Assembly: GCA_024305405.1 (NCBI GenBank)
Contig: JAKNDB010000105.1
Coordinates: 1,240,001-1,304,000, forward strand
Length of the DNA stretch: 64,000 bases
Reading direction: 5' to 3'
From: Dirofilaria immitis
Lineage: Eukaryota > Nematoda > Chromadorea > Rhabditida > Onchocercidae
Made by a program: the position numbers and the translations under genes
The notes under the pieces: model-generated
Told to the model about the DNA's origin: nothing
Seen by the model: the letters and a program-made list of their open reading frames with translations, nothing else
Databases searched by the model: none
Shown: positions 61,371 to 64,000 of the stretch, piece by piece
Position numbering within the stretch: the first letter of the stretch is position 1
Layout of the letters: the number at the start of each line of letters is the position of its first letter

Positions 61371-64000
61371 TTAAATTTTTTTAACTTCAAAATTAATCGT
61401 CTCCGCCATAGACAGATGCTGCTGGTGTATACGTTGGGGTACCCTTCCCCGTCCGCGACCTCGATTTCGTCCACGTAGCGCGAGGCTACGAACAGTGGAT
61501 ACATCGTCATTACGCTCCTAAACATTAATTTTTAATAGGACATCATTCAAATCCTTTTCATAAATCTTTATATCTATTTAGCATCAAAATGATATAATTA
61601 TTGAGTAGGAACACAAGAGAACATATCATTTGCTTATTCGTCAAGTATGCAGCTAAATGTTTTAATTCAGCAAGTTCAAATTTAATTTGATAGAGGGAAT
61701 TTTTAACTCATGCTCTCATCTATATTATCCCATTAAATATTCTAATAAAGAAAATTATAAATAATAGAAAATATTAAATTTTAACCTGCAAAGAGGCCTT
61801 GTAAATTATATACGGCTCCTCTTTAGTGAACGCATCACCATGTTTCTCCAAATATCGAAGACTGAAGGAACAAAAATTAAAATAAAGAATTAGAAACAAA
61901 AGCTTTTTCTTCCTCTAATTTATCTAAAAAGAGTTTAATTTTCGGTGATTCATCTACCGAGATAAAACTCATAATTGTGAACAAAAAACTTTTCACTGCC
62001 CTGCGAATTCAATTATCACATCTTGACATTTCAAATAAAATTCAATTCTTGAATTTATATCTTTCTTCAGCGGATATTTCTTTACATTACAATTCTCATA
62101 GACAATAATTACAAAGAGTTACACAGAAATTTTATCCTGTCGTAGCAATTTGTTACTGAATTCGCACAAAATTTCAAGAAAGCTTAAATTTGCATGCTGA
62201 TTATTACGATTTATGATCTCCTCGCTTTTCAGAGCAAAAACAATACCATCCCTGAAATAGTCTTAAACTTACGGATTAAACTAATGATTTACTACTATTG
62301 TGAAATTCAAAAGTGAATAAGTATCATTTAAATATCCCACTTATGAATAATGGCTAAAGCTTCGCGGCTTTTAATTGGATCAGAACCAAACAGATTAGCA
62401 AAACGTTTTGCCAAATCACGGACTGAAACAAAATCATCCGAATTTGGATCGATACAGTTCCCTTCGGAAGAACGCTAAAAAGAAAGATTCAAACAAAATA
62501 TTAAAAAAAAACCATCACATCATTTAAAGCTTGAAAAAAGAAACATCCAAAAAGATCTTGAAGAACAGTGATGCAAAAACCAGTAAATATATTTAAATTA
62601 ACAGTTTCATACTTTGATTTCCTCGTAATGATGGCAAAGCGCGGTTGCTACAGCTCTTGCACAACTCAACCGATCCATGTCGCGACATTTTGTAAGTAAA
62701 GTTTTCAAAATATCTCCAAAGTCAGTGTAGAACTGTAAACAAGCGTAAGTTTGTGCATAAAGCCAACAAAGAGATTTAGACTAAAAAAATTTAATAAATA
62801 AATACCTTCGTATAGAATTGTAATACTATGCAGGCTTCATAAATGGGAAGGATACCATGCAATATCAACTTGCAAAATTGAACTAATATTTTGCGTCGTT
62901 TATGCATCAATTCCACTTGTGTCTGCTGATCCAAAGATCTTTCTATATTAACGCTTTATCAGCAAATTTAATTCCAAAATATCAAATCAATCTTTTCATA
63001 GTATCGGAAGTAGAACTTCGACAAATTTCTTCGAACATTTCACAACTAAATTTTTACCTATATGTTCTCATTTTTCAATACATAATATTTAAACGAAATA
63101 AAATTTTTTCCTTCGAACACTTATTACACTATGAAAATGAGTGTTCGACTGTTAAATATGATCAAAATATTTTACCTGCATCGTTTTCTTCTACAAAAAC
63201 ATTATCTTCCACAAACATTGAAAGCGCTCGTGTAATATCTTTGTTCAATTCAATCGATAAACTTTTGTCTGGTAGTCCATTGAACATCATTAAAGCATCG
63301 ACAAAACACAAGAAGGCCTTTAACTTATGAGAGATCAAACAGTTAACATTTACTTAATGTACTGATAAAACAAGGATATAAAAGCGTAAAATGTAAACGA
63401 AAAGAATAAAATTATTTTTCTGACATTTTCAACACCCGATGCACCACCCATCATTATTGATGTAACTAGCGCAGTGAATTGATCCCTATGTTTTCGCAGT
63501 TTCTTAATTGCCTCCTGAAAATAAAACTTAAACATATTTGCTGTTTCGTCCGTTGCACATTTTCTAGGTGTAAGTTATCTTATATAAAACTGCTCATCCA
63601 AAGATCTTTCTATATTACGCTATCATCAATAAATTTAATTCCAAAAATATCTTTTTCAGTATCATACTCCAATGGTTTATATTCCAGTTATAAATAATAA
63701 GGCAAATCATCGGATGAATTATAGCATAAAAATGAATAAAAACCTAGCGTATCCAATAATATCAGCTGCAAAATACTGAGCTGAACTTATTATGTAGAGA
63801 TTTAAATACATAAGTCACGACGACGGTAAAATTTATATATTCCTAACATTACTACAACAATCAAAGTTAAGTAAAAAGAATCTGAAGAAAAAGAATCGAA
63901 TCACTAACCGCTTTATTTGTTTCCTGCTCAGTAACCAAACGATTTATGTCCCAAGTTAAAATGGCAAATAATAGAACAACGGCTTTTTCGCCAACATCTC
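61371..64000 (-). CDS. scc-3: Cohesin subunit SCC3/STAG, C-terminal part (gene continues past right edge)
   Basis: Exons, N- to C-terminal: 63909-64000 (cut by the window edge), 63425-63514, 63176-63323, 62806-62942, 62613-62732, 62341-62474, 62123-62251, 61786-61861, 61371-61517. All phases agree with no frameshift. The product follows the STAG alpha-solenoid: ELNKDITRALSMFVEDNVFV, VELMHKRRKILVQFCKLILH, FYTDFGDILKTLLTKCRDMD, DDFVSVRDLAKRFANLFGSD, IKSREALAIIHK, LEILCEFSNKLLRQDKISV, LRYLEKHG. STAG binds the RAD21/SCC1 kleisin and helps load and hold cohesin on chromatin. The last exon encodes an RG-rich tail (LRGRNRGRGRGRVPQR). The intron between 63514 and 63909 holds a partial copy of exon 62806-62942. 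Identity is firm. Confidence 0.93.
63590..63665. repeat. Partial duplicate of an scc-3 exon boundary
   Basis: TCCAAAGATCTTTCTATATTA plus about 45 further bases closely matches 62930-63000, which spans the splice acceptor and first codons of scc-3 exon 62806-62942. On the minus strand the copy keeps the acceptor and reads RSLDEQFYIR before a stop. It lies within the intron between exons 63425-63514 and 63909-64000. Confidence 0.75.

Noticed and set aside
62902..63330. 142-codon plus-strand ORF, one of the longest in the window
   Set aside because: It lies antisense to two firm scc-3 exons and the intron between them; chance frame.
1..64000. tRNA/rRNA genes, CRISPR arrays, transposons, viral insertions
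   Set aside because: None was recognised by eye on either strand; a covariance-model search and a repeat library search would be needed to exclude them.

Overview
The window is AT-rich eukaryotic nuclear DNA, almost certainly from a nematode and probably from the filarial/spirurid side (the clade is an inference). Protein-coding genes are cut into small exons by introns with TTTCAG-type 3' ends. Several start codons have a TTTCAG or TGCAG just upstream, as expected for spliced-leader trans-splicing. The recognisable proteins are animal proteins. No rRNA, tRNA, CRISPR array, insertion sequence or viral gene was recognised.

Layout, left to right. 845-2576 (+): last exons of an ACBD3/GCP60-like Golgi protein (GOLD domain). 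2577-10016: gene-poor, with microsatellites. 10017-15091 (+): two Ly6/three-finger-like genes, the second preceded by a 10-residue repeat array, followed by a possible broken third copy. 16005-18276: end of an unidentified minus-strand gene, a small secreted-protein ORF, and a plus-strand exon pair weakly resembling caspases. 18704-21347 (-): complete fkb-6 (FKBP52-type, FK506-binding plus TPR). 21978-23060 (+): small two-exon gene. 23994-40968 (+): a 17-kb gene of about 32 exons, coding for spectrin-like helical repeats followed by six immunoglobulin I-set domains.

41426-42716 (-): LAMP-family membrane glycoprotein. 44366-46847 (-): SPATA7-like gene. 47996-49179 (+) and 50815-52253 (-): a tail-to-tail pair of paralogues built from an undescribed ~30-residue module around V-[LI]-V-D-E-[VI]-D, mostly one module per phase-1 exon. 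54150-58480 (-): TSEN2, a tRNA-splicing endonuclease subunit, split by a 3.6-kb intron. 59747-59866 (-): a possible CCZ1-like first exon. 61371-64000 (-): the 3' half of scc-3 (STAG cohesin subunit), running off the right end.

The genes form no single pathway; this is an ordinary mixture of housekeeping and muscle or membrane genes. A technical point affects every reading. Many well-conserved exons carry single-base frameshifts, mostly one base short in a homopolymer run, while protein similarity and splice phase stay intact on both sides. This looks like consensus error in the assembly rather than gene death. Exon coordinates below are read directly from the sequence, and frameshifts are noted where seen.
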